NCBI GenBank assembly: GCA_037126765.1
Contig: JBBCBC010000007.1
Span: 27,041,667-27,105,666 of the forward strand
Source of the DNA: Stenogyne calaminthoides
Lineage: Eukaryota > Streptophyta > Magnoliopsida > Lamiales > Lamiaceae
Length of the DNA: 64,000 nucleotides
Direction: 5' to 3'
The translations under genes were made by a program, and so were the position numbers. The notes beneath the pieces were generated by a model, which saw only the letters and a list, made by a program, of their open reading frames with translations, did not search any database and had not been told where the DNA came from. Shown one piece after another: positions 44,801 to 59,800 of this stretch (position 1 is the stretch's first letter; each line of letters starts with the position of its first letter).

Positions 44801-47800
44801 TATTATTATAATATTTTTCTCTCTCGCAACCCTCGTGTGATATTGTAATCGTTTTTCCCAACGGATAATATGAGTGGGTAGTATAGGCATTTTTTTTTTT
44901 TTCATAGATCACTTTGTAGTAGGGTTTTTGCTTGTTCTTGTTGTAATTTTGATCGCGAGGATGAAGCGATTTCGGATGGAGGATCTGGAAAAGCGGCGAT
45001 TGGGGTTTTTGGCCATTGGATGGTGAAAACTTTTTTTTAGCCATAACTTTTTTTAGACTTCGGGTGTCAGTTTTCCTATTATAACCATGTTTCGGAAACG
45101 TCTTGAAGTCCTCTACATGTCTCACAACCTCGTCGTCCCTCTAAAACTGACCCACCGGATAGTATTATAATATTTTTCTCTCTCGCAACCCTCGTGTGAT
45201 ATTGTAATCGTTTTTCCCAACGGATAATATGAGTGGGTAGTATAGGCATTTTTTTTTCATAGATCACTGTAGTAGGGTTTTTGCTTGTTCTTGTTGTAAT
45301 TTTGATCGCAAGGATGAGCGATTTCGGATGGAGGATCTGGAAAGGGCGATTGGGGTTTTGGCCATTGGATGGTGAAAACTTTTTTTGGCCATAACTTTTT
45401 GACTTCGGTGTCCGTTTTCCTATTATAACCATGTTTTGGAAACGTCTTGAAGTCCTCTACATGTCTCATAACTTTGTCGTCCCTCTAAAACTGACCCACC
45501 GGATAGTATTATAATATTTTTTTCTATATCTAACCCTCGTGTGATATTGTAATCGTTTTTTCCCAACGGATAATATGAGTGGGTAGTATAGGCATTTTTT
45601 TTCATAGATCACTTGTAGTAGGGTTTTGCTTGTTCTTGTTGTAATTTTGATCGCAAGGATGATGATTTCGGATGGAGGATCTGGAAAGCGGCGATTGGGG
45701 TTTTGGCCATTGGATGGTGAAAACCTTTTTTGGCCATAACTTTTTTTTCGGGTGTCCGTTTTTCCTATTATAACCATGTTTTTTTGGAAACGTCTTGAAG
45801 TCCTCTACATGTCTCACATTGGCCTTCCCTCCCTCTAAACTGACCCACGGATAGTATTATAATATTTTTCTCTATATCGCAAACCCTCGTGTGATATTGT
45901 AATCGTTTTTCCCAAACGGATAATATGAGTGGGTAGTATAGGCATTTTTTTTTCATAGATCACTTGTAGTAGGGTTTTTGCTTGTTCTTGTTGTAATTTT
46001 GATCGCAAGGATGACCGATTTCGGATGGAGGATCTGGAAAGCGGCGATTGGGGTTTTGGCCATTGGATGGTGAAAACTTTTTTTGGCCATAACTTTTTGA
46101 CTCGGGTGTCCGTTTTTTCCCTATTATAACCATGTTTGGAAAACGTCTTGAAGTCCTCTACATGTCTCTCATACTTTGCCGTCCCTCTAAAAACTTGACC
46201 CACGGATAGTATTATTATAATATTTTTCTCTATCGCAACCCTCGTGTGATATTGTAATCGTTTTTCCCAACGGATAATATGAGTGGGTAGTATAGGCATT
46301 TTTTTTTCATAGATCATTGTAGTAGGGTTTTTTTCTTGTTCTTGTTGTAATTTTGATCGCAAGGATGATGAGCGATTTCGGATGGAGGATCTGGAAAGCG
46401 GCGATTGGGGTTTTGGCCATTGGATGGTGAAAACTTTTTTGCCCATAACTTTTGACTCGGTGTCCGTTTTCCTATTATAACCATGTTTTTGGAACGTCTT
46501 GAAGTCCTCTACATGTCTCACAAATTTCATCCCTCTAAAAAAACTTGACCACGGATAGTATTATAATATTTTTTTCTCTATCGCAACCCTCGTGTGATAT
46601 TGTAATCGTTTTTCCCAACGGATAATATGAGTGGGTAGTATAGGCATTTTTTTCATAGATCACTGTAGTAGGGTTTTGCTTGTTCTTGTTGTAATTTTGA
46701 TCATGAGGATGACCGATTTCGGATGGAGGATCTGGAAACGGCGATTGGGGTTTTGGCCATTGGATGGTGAAAACTTTTTTTTTGGCATAACTTTTGACTC
46801 GGTGTCCGTTTTCCTATTATAACCATGTTTTGAAAAACGTCTTGAAGTCCTCTACATGTCTCAAAGCTTTTTTGTCCCCCCTCTAAAACCCACCGGATAG
46901 TATTATAATATTTTTCTCTATCGCAACCCTCGTGTGATATTGTAATCGTTTTTCCCAACGGATAATATGAGTGGGTAGTATAGGCATTTTTTTTCATAGA
47001 TCATTGTAGTAGGGTTTTGCTTGTTCTTGTTGTAATTTTGATCTTAAGGATGAGCGATGTCGGATGGAGGATCTGGAAATGGCGATTGGGGTTTTTGGCC
47101 ATTGGATGGTGAAAAACTTTTTTTGCCATAACTTTTTGACTTCGGTGTCCGTTTTCCTATTATAACCATGTTTTGGAAAATCGTCTTGAAGTCCTCTACA
47201 TGTCTCTCAAAGCTTCGTCGTCCTCCTCTAAAAAACTGACCCACCGGATAGTATTATAATATTTTTCTCTCTCGCAACCCTCGTGTGATATTGTAATCGT
47301 TTTTTTCCAAATCGGATAATATGAGTGGGTAGTATAGGCATTTTTTTTTCATAGATCACTGTAGTAGGGTTTTGCTTGTTCTTGTTGTAATTTTGATCGC
47401 AAGGATGACCGATGTCGGATGGAGGATCTGGAAACGGCGATTGGGGTTTTTGGCCATTGGATGGTGAAAAACTGTTTTTGCCATAACTTTTTTTGACTTC
47501 GGTGTCCGTTTTTCCTATTATAACCATGTTTTGGAAAAGCGTCTTGAAGTCCTCTACATGTCTCACAACTTCGCCGTCCCTCTAAAAAAACCCGACCCAC
47601 GGGATAGTATTATAATATTTTTCTCTATCGCAACCCTCGTGTGATATTGTCGTTTTTCCCCAACGGATAATATGAGTGGGTAGTATAGGCATTTTTTTTT
47701 CATAGATCCTTTAGTAGTAGGGTTTTGCTTGTTCTTGTTGTAATTTTGATCGCAAGGATGAAGCGATGTCGGATGGAGGATCTGGAAATGGCGATTGGGG

Positions 47801-50800
47801 TTTTTGGCCATTGGATGGTGAAAACTTTTTTTTTTTATAACTTTTTTTTTTCGGGTGTCCGTTTTTTCCTATTATAACCATGTTTTTGAAAAGTCTTGAA
47901 GTCTTCTACATGTCTCAAAACTTCGCCGTCCCTCTAAAACTGACCCACCGGATAGTATTATAATATTTTTCTCTATCGCAACCCCTCGTGTGATATTGTG
48001 TCGTTTTTCCCAACGGATAATATGAGTGGGTAGTATAGGCATTTTTTTTTCATAGATCCTTTGTAGTAGGGTTTTGCTTGTTCTTGTTGTAATTTTGATC
48101 GCAAGGATGATGGCGATGTCGGGATGGAGGATCTGGAAAAAGCGGCGATTGGGGTTTTGGCCATTGGATGGTGAAAACTTTTTTTGGCCATAACTTTTGA
48201 CTCGGTGTCCGTTTTTTCCTATTATAACCATGTTTTTTCCCCAAAAATCTTGAAGTCCTCTACATGTCTCACACTTTTGTCCCCTCTAAAAATGACCCAC
48301 GGATATAGTATTATAATATTTTTTCTCTATCGCAACCCTCGTGTGATATTGTAATCGTTTTTTTCCCAACGGATAATATGAGTGGGTAGTATAGGCATTT
48401 TTTTTTTTAATAGATCACTTGTAGTAGGGTTTTTGCTTGTTCTTGTTGTAATTTTGATCATGCAAGGATGACCGATTTGGATGGAGGATCTCTGGAAAGC
48501 GGCGATTGGGGTTTTGGCCATTGGATGGTGAAAAAACTTTTTTGGCCATAACTTTTTTTTCTTCGGGTGTCCATTTTTCCTATTATAACCATGTTTCGGA
48601 AACGTCTTGAAGTCCTCTACATGTCTCACAACTTTGTCGTCCCTCTAAAACTGACCCACCGGATAGTATTATAATATTTTTTCTATCGCAACCCTCGTGT
48701 GATATTGTAATCGTTTTTCCCAACGGATAATATGAGTGGGTAGTATAGGCATTTTTTTTCATAGATCACTGTAGTAGGGTTTTGCTTGTTCTTGTTGTAA
48801 TTTTGATCGCAAGGATGACCGATGTCGGATGGAGGATCTGGAAATGGCGATTGGGGTTTTGGCCATTGGATGGTGAAAACTATTTTTGCCATAACTTTTG
48901 ACTCGGGTGTCCGTTTTCCTATTATAACCATGTTTCGGAAACGTCTTGAAGTCCTCTACATGTCTCAGCGACTTTCGCCGTCCCCTCTAAAACTGACCCA
49001 CGGATAGTATTATAATATTTTTTCTCTATCGCAAACCCTCGTGTGATATTGTGTCGTTTTTCCCAACGGATAATATGAGTGGGTAGTATAGGCATTTTTT
49101 TTTTTGGATAGATCACTTGTAGTAGGGTTTTGCTTGTTCTTGTTGTAATTTTGATCGCAAGGATGAAGCGATGTCGGATGGAGGATCTGGAAAGCGGCGA
49201 TTGGGGTTTTGGCCATTGGATGGTGAAAAAATTTTTTTGGCCATAACTTTTTTGACTTCGGTGTCCGTTTTCCTATTATAACCATGTTTTTGAAACGTCT
49301 TGAAGTCCTCTACATGTCTCATAACTTCGTCGTCCCTCTAAAACCCACCCACCGGGATAGTATTATAATATTTTTTCTCTCTCAACCCTCGTGTGATATT
49401 GTGTCGTTTTTTCCCACGGATAATATGAGTGGGTAGTATAGGCATTTTTTTTCATAGATCACTTGTAGTAGGGTTTTGCTTGTTCTTGTTGTAATTTTGA
49501 TCTAAGGATGAAGCGATGTCGGATGGAGGATCTGGAAATGGCGATTGGGGTTTTGGCCATTGGATGGTGAAAACAATTTTGGCCATAACTTTTTGACTCG
49601 GTGTCCGTTTTTCCTATTATAACCATGTTTGGAAATGTCTTGAAGTCTTCTACATGTCTCACAACTTTGTCCCCTCTAAAAATTTGACCCACGGATAGTA
49701 TTATAATATTTTTCTCTATCGCAAACCCTCGTGTGATATTGTGTCGTTTTTCCCAACGGATAATATGAGTGGGTAGTATAGGCATTTTTTTTTTAGATCA
49801 CTGTAGTAGGGTTTTGCTTGTTCTTGTTGTAATTTTGATCGCAAGGATGAGGGATGTCGGATGGAGGATCTGGAAATGGCGATTGGGGTTTTTGGCCATT
49901 GGATGGTGAAAACTTTTTTGGCCATAACTTTTTTGACTCGGTGTCCATTTTTCCTATTATAACCATGTTTTGGAAGCGTCTTGAAGTCCTCTACATGTCT
50001 CACAACCGTCGTCCCTCTAAAAAGCCGACCCACACGGATAGTATTATAATATTTTTCTCTATCGCAAACCCTCGTGTGATATTGTGTCGTTTTTCCCAAC
50101 GGATAATATGAGTGGGTAGTATAGGCATTTTTTTTTAGATCACTTGTAGTAGGGTTTTTGCTTGTTCTTGTTGTAATTTTGATCATAAGGATGACGATGT
50201 CGGATGGAGGATCTGGAAAGCGGCGATTGGGGTTTTGGCCATTGGATGGTGAAAATTTTTGGCCATAACTTTTGACTCGGTGTCCGTTTTTCCCTATTAT
50301 AACCATGTTTGGAAACGTCTTGAAGTCCTCTACATGTCTCACAGCTTCGCCGTCCCTCTAAAACTTGACCCACCGGATAGTATTATAATATTTTTCTCTA
50401 TCGCAACCCTCGTGTGATATTGTGTCGTTTTCCCAACGGATAATATGAGTGGGTAGTATAGGCATTTTTTTTTTTTTCATAGATCACTTTAGTAGGGTTT
50501 TGCTTGTTCTTGTTGTAATTTTGATCGCAAGGATGAGCGATGTCGGATGGAGGATCTGGAAATGGCGATTGGGGTTTTGGCCATTGGATGGTGAAAAAAA
50601 TTTTTTTGCCATAACTTTTGACTTCGGTGTCCGTTTTTCTATTATAACCATGTTTTGAAAACGTCTTGAAGTCTTCTACATGTCTCACAGCTTTTCGTCC
50701 CCTCTAAAAAGCCCGACCCCGGATAGTATTATAATATTTTTTCTCTATCATAACCCTCGTGTGATATTGTGTCGTTTTCCCCAACGGATAATATGAGTGG

Positions 50801-53800
50801 GTAGTATAGGCATTTTTTTTTTCATAGATCACTTGTAGTAGGGTTTTGCTTGTTCTTGTTGTAATTTTGATCGCAAGGATGACGATTGTCGGATGGAGGA
50901 TCTGGAAATGGCGATTGGGGTTTTTGGCCATTGGATGGTGAAAAAATTTTTTGCCATAACTTTTGACTTCGGTGTCCATTTTCCTATTATAACCATGTTT
51001 TGAAAACGTCTTGAAGTCCTCTACATGTCTCATAAGCTTTGTCGTCCCTCTAAAAAAACCCCCACGGATAGTATTATTATAATATTTTTCTCTATCGCAA
51101 CCCTCGTGTGATATTATTGTCGTTTTTTCCCAACGGATAATATGAGTGGGTAGTATAGGCATTTTTTTTCATAGATCACTTGTAGTAGGGTTTTGCTTGT
51201 TCTTGTTGTAATTTTGATCATGAGGATGAAGCGATGTCGGATGGAGGATCTGGAAATGGCGATTGGGGTTTTGGCCATTGGATGGTGAAAACTATTTTTT
51301 TTTCCCATAACTTTTTTTTCGGTGTCCGTTTTCCTATTATAACCATGTTTTTTGAAACGTCTTGAAGTCCTCTACATGTCTCATAACTTTGTCCCTCTCT
51401 AAAATTGACCCACCGGATAGTATTATAATATTTTTCTCTCTCATAACCCTCGTGTGATATTGTAATCGTTTTTCCCCAACGGATAATATGAGTGGGTAGT
51501 ATAGGCATTTTTTTTTCATAGATCACTGTAGTAGGGTTTTGCTTGTTCTTGTTGTAATTTTGATCGCAAGGATGAGCGATGTCGGATGGAGGATCTGGAA
51601 ATGGCGATTGGGGTTTTTGCCATTGGATGGTGAAAACTGTTTTGGCCATAACTTTTTACTCGGGTGTCCGTTTTCCTATTATAACCATGTTTTTCTAAAA
51701 TCGTCTTGAAGTCCTCTACATGTCTCAAAACTTTGCCGTCCCTCCTCTAAAAAAACCCACCGATAATAGTATTATAATATTTTTTTCTCTATCGCAACCC
51801 TCGTGTGATATTGTGTCGTTTTTCCCAACGGATAATATGAGTGGGTAGTATAGGCATTTTTTTTTATAGATCACTGTAGTAGGGGTTTTGCTTGTTCTTG
51901 TTGTAATTTTGATCGCAAGGATGACGATGTCGGATGGAGGATCTGGAAATGGCGATTGGGGTTTTTGGCCATTGGATGGTGAAAACTGTTTTTGCCATAA
52001 CTTTTGACTTGGGTGTCCGTTTTCCTATTATAACCATGTTTCGGAAACGTCTTGAAGTCCTCTACATGTCTCACAACTTCATCGTCCCTCTAAAACTGAC
52101 CCACCGGATAGTATTATAATATTTTTCTCTATCGCAACCCTCGTGTGATATTGTAATCGTTTTTTCCAACGGATAATATGAGTGGGTAGTATAGGCATTT
52201 TTTTTTCATAGATCACTGTAGTAGGGTTTTTTTGTTGTTCTTGTTGTAATTTTGATCATAAGGATGATGCGATTTGGATGGAGGATCTGGAAAGCGATTG
52301 GGGTTTTTGGCCATTGGATGGTGAAAAACTGTTTTTGCCATAACTTTTTTTGACTCGGGTGTCCGTTTTCCTATTATAACCATGTTTTGGAAACGTCTTG
52401 AAGTCCTCTACATGTCTCATAACTTTTTCGTCCTCTAAAAAGCCGACCCACCCATATAGTATTATAATATTTTTCTCTATCGCAACCCTCGTGTGATATT
52501 GTAATCGTTTTTCCCAACGGATAATATGAGTGGGTAGTATAGGCATTTTTTTTTCATAGATCACTGTAGTAGGGTTTTGCTTGTTCTTTGTTGTAATTTT
52601 TTTGATCGCAAGGATGACCGATTTCGGATGGAGGATCTGGAAAATGGCGATTGGGGTTTTGGCCATTGGATGGTGAAAAACTTGTTTTTAGCCATAACTT
52701 TTGACTTTCGGTGTCCATTTTTCTATTATAACCATGTTTTGGAAACGTCTTGAAGTCCTCTACATGTCTCAAAACTTTTTCGTCCCTCTCTAAAAACCCC
52801 ACCGATATAGTATTATAATATTTTTCTCTATCAAACCCTCGTGTGATATTGTGTCGTTTTTCCCAACCGGATAATATGAGTGGGTAGTATAGGCATTTTT
52901 TTTCATAGATCATTTGTAGTAGGGTTTTTGCTTGTTCTTGTTGTAATTTTGATCGCAAGGATGGCGATGTCGGATGGAGGATCTGGAAAATGGCGATTGG
53001 GGTTTTTTAACCATTGGATGGTGAAAAAAATTTTTTGCCATAACTTTTGACTTCGGTGTCCGTTTTCCTATTATAACCATGTTTTTCGAAACGTCTTGAA
53101 GTCCTCTACATGTCTCACCTTTGCCATCCCTCTAAAATGACCCTCCGGATAGTATTATAATATTTTTCTCTATCGCAACCCTCGTGTGATATTGTAATCG
53201 TTTTTTTCAAAACGGATAATATGAGTGGGTAATATAGGCATTTTTTTCATAGATCACTGTAGTAGGGTTTTGCTTGTTCTTGTTGTAATTTTGATCGCAA
53301 GGATGGCGATGTCGGATGGAGGATCTGGAAAGCGGCGATTGGGGTTTTGGCCATTGGATGGTGAAAAAATTTTTTTGTATAACTTTTTTGACTTTCGGGT
53401 GTCCGTTTTCTATTATAACCATGTTTTGGAAAAAATCTTGAAGTCCTCTACATGTCTCACAACTTTCGTCCCTCTAAAAAGCTGACCCACCCACCAGATA
53501 GTATTATAATATTTTTTCTCTATCGCAACCCTCGTGTGATATTGTAATCGTTTTTTCCCAACGGATAATATGAGTGGGTAGTATAGGCATTTTTTTCATA
53601 GATCACTTAGTAGTAGGGTTTTGCTTGTTCTTGTTGTAATTTTGATCGCAAGGATGAAGCGATTTCGGATGGAGGATCTGGAAAGCGGCGATTGGGGTTT
53701 TTGGCCATTGGATGGTGAAAACTTATTTTTGGCCATAACTTTTTTGACTTTCGGTGTCCGTTTTTCCTATTATAACCATGTTTCGAAAACGTCTTGAAGT

Positions 53801-56800
53801 CCTCTACATGTCTCAAAACTTTGTCGTCCCTCTAAAAAAGACCCACCCAGGATAGTATTATAATATTTTTCTCTCTCGCAACCCTCGTGTGATATTGTGT
53901 CGTTTTTTCCCAACGGATAATATGAGTGGGTAGTATAGGCATTTTTTTCATAGATCACTTTGTAGTAGGGTTTTGCTTGTTCTTGTTGTAATTTTGATTT
54001 TTTCAAGGATGATGGAGATGTCGGATGGAGGATCTGGAAAGCGGCGATTGGGGTTTTGGCCATTGGATGGTGAAAAAGCATTTTTTTGGCCATAACTTTT
54101 GACTTTTCCTGTCCGTTTTCCTATTATAACCATGTTTTGAAACGTCTTGAAGTCCTCTACATGTCTCAATTTTAATTTTTTCGTTCCCTCTCTAAAACCC
54201 ACCCACGGATAGTATTATAATATTTTTCTCTATCGCAACCCTCGTGTGATATTTTGTCGTTTTTCCCCAATGGATAATATGAGTGGGTAGTATAGGCATT
54301 TTTTTTTCATAGATCATTTGTAGTAGGGTTTTGCTTGTTCTTGTTGTAATTTTGATCATGAGGATGAGCGATTTCGGATGGAGGATCTGGAAAGCGGCGA
54401 TTGGGGTTTTGGCCATTGGATGGTGAAAACTTTTTTTTGGCCATAACTTTTGACTTCGGGTGTCCGTTTTTCTATTATAACCATGTTTTGGAAACGTCTT
54501 GAAGTCCTCTACATGTCTCACACTTTGTCGTCCCTCTAAAAAGCCCGACCCCACCAGGATAGTATTATAATATTTTTTTCTATCGCAACCCTCGTGTGAT
54601 ATTGTGTCGTTTTTTCCCAACGGATAATATGAGTGGGTAGTATAGGCATTTTTTTTCATAGATCACTTTAGTAGGGTTTTTTGCTTTGTTCTTGTTGTAA
54701 TTTTGATCGCAAGGATGACGATGTCGGATGGAGGATCTGGAAATGGCGATTGGGGTTTTTGCCATTGGATGGTGAAAACTTGTTTTTAGCCATAACTTTT
54801 GACTTCGGTGTCCGTTTTCCTATTATAACCATGTTTTGGAAACGTCTTGAAGTCCTCTACATGTCTCACAACTTTTTCGTCCCTTTAAAACCCCCCCACC
54901 GGATAGTATTATAATATTTTTCTCTATCGCAACCCTCGTGTGATATTGTAATCGTTTTTCCCAACGGATAATATGAGTGGGTAGTATAGGCATTTTTTTT
55001 CATAGATCACTGTAGTAGGGTTTTGCTTGTTCTTGTTGTAATTTTGATGTATTGAGGATGAGCGATGTCGGATGGAGGATCTGGAAAGCGGCGATTGGGG
55101 TTTTGGCCATTGGATGGTGAAAACTTTTTTTGCCATAACTTTTGACTCGGGTGTCCGTTTTTTCCTATTATAACCATGTTTTTTTTAAACGTCTTGAAGT
55201 CCTCTACATGTCTCTCACAACTTTGCCATTCCTCTAAAAATGACCCACCGGATAGTATTATAATATTTTTTTTCTCTCGCAACCCTCGTGTGATATTGTG
55301 TCGTTTTTTCCCAATGGATAATATGAGTGGGTAGTATAGGCATTTTTTTTCATAGATCACTGTAGTAGGGTTTTGCTTGTTCTTGTTGTAATTTTGATCG
55401 CAAGGATGAGCGATTTCGGATGGAGGATCTGGAAACGGCGATTGGGGTTTTGGCCATTGGATGGTGAAAACTGTTTTGGCCATAACTTTTGACTCGGGTG
55501 TCCGTTTTCCTATTATAACCATGTTTTTAGAAAACGTCTTGAAGTCCTCTACATGTCTCACAGCGCTTTGTCGTCCCCTCTAAAAAACCGACCCACGGAT
55601 AGTATTATAATATTTTTCTCTATATCAAACCCTCGTGTGATATTGTGTCGTTTTTCCCAACGGATAATATGAGTGGGTAGTATAGGCATTTTTTTTTCAT
55701 AGATCACTTTGTAGTAGGGTTTTTGCTTGTTCTTGTTGTAATTTTGATCGCAAAGGATGAATGCGATGTCGGATGGAGGATCTGGAAAGCGGCGATTGGG
55801 GTTTTGGCCATTGGATGGTGAAAACTTTTTTTGGCCATAACTTTTTTTGACTTCGGTGTCCGTTTTCCTATTATAACCATGTTTTGGAAAGCGTCTTGAA
55901 GTCCTCTACATGTCTCAAAACCTTCGTCCCCCTCTAAAAATGACCCACCGGATAGTATTATAATATTTTTCTCTATCGCAACCCTCGTGTGATATTGTGT
56001 CGTTTTTCCCAACGGATAATATGAGTGGGTAGTATAGGCATTTTTTTTTCATAGATCACTTTGTAGTAGGGTTTTTGCTTGTTCTTGTTGTAATTTTGAT
56101 CATGAGGATGAGCGATGTCGGATGGAGGATCTGGAAAATGCGATTGGGGTTTTGGCCATTGGATGGTGAAAACTATTTTTTGCCATAACTTTTGACTTCG
56201 GTGTCCGTTTTTCCTATTATAACCATGTTTTGGAAAATGTCTTGAAGTCCTCTACATGTCTCACGACTTTCGCGTTCCCTCTAAAAAACCCACCGGATAG
56301 TATTATAATATTTTTCTCTATCATAACCCTCGTGTGATATTGTAATCGTTTTTCCCAATGGATAATATGAGTGGGTAGTATAGGCATTTTTTTCATAGAT
56401 CACTGTAGTAGGGTTTTGCTTGTTCTTGTTGTAATTTTGATCAAGAGGATGAGCGATGTCGGATGGAGGATCTGGAAAGCGGCGATTGGGGTTTTTAGCC
56501 ATTGGATGGTGAAAACTTTTTTTTGCCCATAACTTTTTGACTCGGGTGTCCGTTTTCCTATTATAACCATGTTTGAAAAAACGTCTTGAAGTCCTCTACA
56601 TGTCTCACAGCTTCGTCCCCCTCTAAAACCCGACCCACGGATAGTATTATAATATTTTTCTCTATCAAACCCTCGTGTGATATTGTAATCGTTTTTCCCC
56701 AACGGATAATATGAGTGGGTAGTATAGGCATTTTTTTTCATAGATCATTTGTAGTAGGGTTTTTGCTTGTTCTTGTTGTAATTTTGATCATGAGGATGAA

Positions 56801-59800
56801 GCGATTTCGGATGGAGGATCTGGAAAGCGGCGATTGGGGTTTTGGCCATTGGATGGTGAAAACTTTTTTGCCCATAACTTTTTTTGACTTCGGTGTCCGT
56901 TTTTTCTATTATAACCATGTTTTGGAAAATGTCTTGAAGTCCTCTACATGTCTCACACTTTTTTCATCCCTCCCTCTAAACCCCACCAGGATAGTATTAT
57001 AATATTTTTCTCTATCGCAACCCTCGTGTGATATTGTGTCGTTTTTCCCAACGGATAATATGAGTGGGTAGTATAGGCATTTTTTTTTAGATCATTTGTA
57101 GTAGGGTTTTTGCTTGTTCTTGTTGTAATTTTGATCGCAAGGATGAGCGATGTCGGATGGAGGATCTGGAAAGCGGCGATTGGGGTTTTTGCCATTGGAT
57201 GGTGAAAACTTTTTTTGGCCATAACTTTTGACTTCGGTGTCCGTTTTCCTATTATAACCATGTTTTTTTTGGAAATGTCTTGAAGTCCTCTACATGTCTC
57301 ACGTTTTTTTTGTCCGTCCTCTAAAAAAAACCCCGGATAGTATTATAATATTTTTCTCTATCGCAACCCTCGTGTGATATTGTGTCGTTTTTCCCCAGCG
57401 GATAATATGAGTGGGTAGTATAGGCATTTTTTTTCATAGATCACTTTGTAGTAGGGTTTTGCTTGTTCTTGTTGTAATTTTTTGATCATGGATGAGCGAT
57501 TTCGGATGGAGGATCTGGAAAGCGGCGATTGGGGTTTTGGCCATTGGATGGTGAAAACTTGTTTTTTGTATAACTTTTGACTTCGGTGTCCGTTTTCCTA
57601 TTATAACCATGTTTTTGAAACGTCTTGAAGTCCTCTACATGTCTCACAGCTTTGTCGTCCCTCTAAAAAAACCCCCACGGATAGTATTATAATATTTTTT
57701 TCTCTCGCAACCCCTCGTGTGATATTGTGTCGTTTTTCCCAACGGATAATATGAGTGGGTAGTATAGGCATTTTTTTTTTTTCATAGATCATTTAGTAGG
57801 GTTTTGCTTGTTCTTGTTGTAATTTTGATCCCAAGGATGACCGATGTCGGATGGAGGATCTGAAAACGGCGATTGGGGTTTTGGCCATTGGATGGTGAAA
57901 ACTATTTTTGCCATAACTTTTTACTCGGGTGTCCATTTTCCTATTATAACCATGTATCGGAAACTTCTTGAAGTCCTCTACATGTCTCACAACTTGTCCG
58001 TCCCTCTAAAAAAACCGACCCACCGGATAGTATTATAATATTTTTTCTCTATCGCAACCCTCGTGTGATATTGTAATCGTTTTTCCCAACGGATAATATG
58101 AGTGGGTAGTATAGGCATTTTTTTTCATAGATCACTGTAGTAGGGTTTTGCTTGTTCTTGTTGTAATTTTGATCGCAAGGATGGCGATGTCGGATGGAGG
58201 ATCTGGAAAGCGGCGATTGGGGTTTTGGCCATTGGATGGTGAAAACTTTTTTTGCCAACTTTTTATTTCGGGTGTCCGTTTTTCTATTATAACCATGTTT
58301 TTGGAAACGTCTTGAAGTCCTCTACATGTCTCATAACTTCGCCGTCCCTCTAAAAAAGACCCACGGGATAGTATTATAATATTTTTTCTCTATCAAACCC
58401 TCGTGTGATATTGTGTCGTTTTTCCCCAACGGATAATATGAGTGGGTAGTATAGGCATTTTTTTTTCATAGATCATTTTAGTAGGGTTTTGCTTGTTCTT
58501 GTTGTAATTTTGATCGCAAGAATGGCGATGTCGGATGGAGGATCTGGAAAATGGCGATTGGGGTTTTGGCCATTGGATGGTGAAAACTGTTTTTTGCCAT
58601 AACTTTTGACTTCGGTGTCCGTTTTTTCCTATTATAACCATGTTTGGAAAACGTCTTGAAGTCTTCTACATGTCTCACAGCTTTTATAAGCGTCCCTCTA
58701 AAAAATGACCCACAGATAGTATTATAATATTTTTCTCTATCTCAACCCCCTTCGTGTGATATTTGTAATCGTTTTCCCAACGGATAATATGAGTGGGTAG
58801 TATAGGCATTTTTTTTTTCATAGATCATTGTAGTAGGGTTTTTGCTTGTTCTTGTTGTAATTTTGATCATAAGGATGAGCGATTTCGGATGGAGGATCTG
58901 GAAAAAATGGCGATTGGGGTTTTTGGCCATTGGATGGTGAAAACTTTTTTGGCCATAACTTTTGACTCGGGTGTCCGTTTTTCCTATTATAACCATGTTT
59001 TGGAAACGTCTTGAAGTCCTCTACATGTCTCACAACTTCTCCATCCCTCTAAAAAACCCACCCACCGGATAGTATTATAATATTTTTTTCTCTATCGCAA
59101 CCCTCGTGTGATATTGTAATCGTTTTTTTCCCAAGCGGATAATATGAGTGGGTAGTATAGGCATTTTTTTTTCATAGATCACTTTGTAGTAGGGTTTTTG
59201 CTTGTTCTTGTTGTAATTTTGATCATAAGGATGACCGATGTTGGATGGAGGATCTGGAAAGCGGCGATTGGGGTTTTGGCCATTGGATGGTGAAAACTTG
59301 TTTTGCCATAACTTTTGACTTCGGTGTCCGTTTTTTCTATTATAACCATGTTTTGAAAATGTCTTGAAGTCTTCTACATGTCTCACAGCTTTGTCCCCCT
59401 CTAAAACCGACCCACGGATAGTATTATAATATTTTTCTCTCTATCGCAACCCTCGTGTGATATTGTAATCGTTTTTCCCAACGGATAATATGAGTGGGTA
59501 GTATAGGCATTTTTTTTCATAGATCATTTTAGTAGGGTTTTTTGCTTGTTCTTGTTGTAATTTTTGATCATAAGGATGAGCGATGTCGGATGGAGGATCT
59601 GGAAAGCGGCGATTGGGGTTTTTTGCCATTGGATGGTGAAAACTTTTTTTGGCCATAACTTTTTTTGACTTTCGGTGTCCGTTTTCCTATTATAACCATG
59701 TTTTTGGAAAAGCGTCTTGAAGTCGTCTACATGTCTCATCACTTTTTGTCGTCCCTCTAAAAATTGACCCACCCACTGGATAGTATTATAATATTTTTTT